DNA of 5,861 nucleotides. Origin: Candidatus Omnitrophota bacterium. GTDB taxonomy: Bacteria; Ratteibacteria; UBA8468; MWAK01. The stretch is taken from NCBI GenBank assembly GCA_018829455.1, contig JAHJUB010000186.1:1-5861 (forward strand), in the 5' to 3' direction. Under the pieces are notes generated by a model. It had not been told where the DNA came from. It ran no database searches and saw nothing but the letters and a program-made list of their open reading frames with translations. Position numbers and translations under genes: made by a program. Positions within the stretch are counted from its first letter, which is position 1. Each line of letters opens with the position of its first letter. Below are positions 5,719-5,861 of the stretch, one piece after another.

Positions 5719-5861
5719 ATGACGAAGAGATCCAACTCACAACGAAGTCGAGTATTGCTCTATTCCCTTGCCTCCCTGGTGGCGTTGAGCATGGTATGCA
5801 GCCTGGTCTCCACACTGGTGCCTCAGCGAAGGCATACTCCGACATCCATTGTGGTGCCTAC
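5719..5861 (+). CDS. Start of a membrane-anchored or secreted protein, cut by window edge
   Basis: Forty-seven codons are visible before the window ends. The product begins with a short basic region (MTKRSNSQRSR), then a hydrophobic stretch at about residues 12-33 (LLYSLASLVALSMV and onwards), then QRRHTPTSIVVPT. This is a signal anchor or signal peptide followed by a Pro/Thr-containing linker, the same layout as the preceding TPR protein. A cysteine at about residue 27 follows a hydrophobic run, but the context is not a clear lipobox. GGAGGG (5708-5713) lies 5 nt before the ATG and supports the start. The gene follows the TPR gene by 38 bp in the same direction with no terminator between them, so it probably belongs to the same transcript. 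Its family cannot be recognised from this fragment. Confidence 0.65.
   Translation, partial: MTKRSNSQRSRVLLYSLASLVALSMVCSLVSTLVPQRRHTPTSIVVP

Overview
The window looks like a high-GC bacterial chromosome segment. Intergenic spaces are short, Shine-Dalgarno (SD) sites are clear and the promoters are sigma70-like. The gene families, a membrane-anchored TPR protein with a Pro/Thr linker, and a degenerate CTCTGCGG-type palindromic repeat together suggest a Chloroflexota (Anaerolineae-like) or similar environmental genome. That assignment is an inference from style and gene content, not from a marker gene. I see no rRNA, tRNA, CRISPR array, transposase or phage gene.

Layout from left to right. 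The minus strand enters with the N-terminal part of a PolX-family DNA polymerase (1-239). A 315-bp non-coding stretch follows (240-554). It holds an inverted repeat, three tandem 19-bp units and weak promoter-like elements. Next is a complete histone-deacetylase-superfamily amidohydrolase on the plus strand (555-1580). Its last 16 bp overlap tail-to-tail with a minus-strand SAM hydrolase of the DUF62 family (1565-2356). A compact divergent control region (2357-2508) carries two good, non-overlapping sigma70 promoters. The rightward one drives an operon-like run: an M28-type metallopeptidase with a PA-like insert and a fused C-terminal helical/winged-helix-like region, starting at a TTG codon (2509-4530); a membrane-anchored protein of nine TPRs (4535-5680); and the start of another membrane-anchored or exported protein (5719 to the window end).

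How the genes work together. The deacetylase and SAM hydrolase are independent housekeeping-type enzymes, acting on acyl-lysine or acetyl-polyamine and on S-adenosylmethionine respectively. They converge and probably share no operon. The peptidase and TPR genes are 4 bp apart and likely translationally coupled. The pair could join a cytoplasmic peptidase to an envelope scaffold, but the two proteins' main domains are predicted on opposite sides of the membrane, so a direct complex is not implied.

I found no convincing new defence, mobile or RNA-guided system. The points most worth a second look are the peptidase architecture and its revised start codon, the minimal divergent promoter region, and the repeat cluster upstream of polX.
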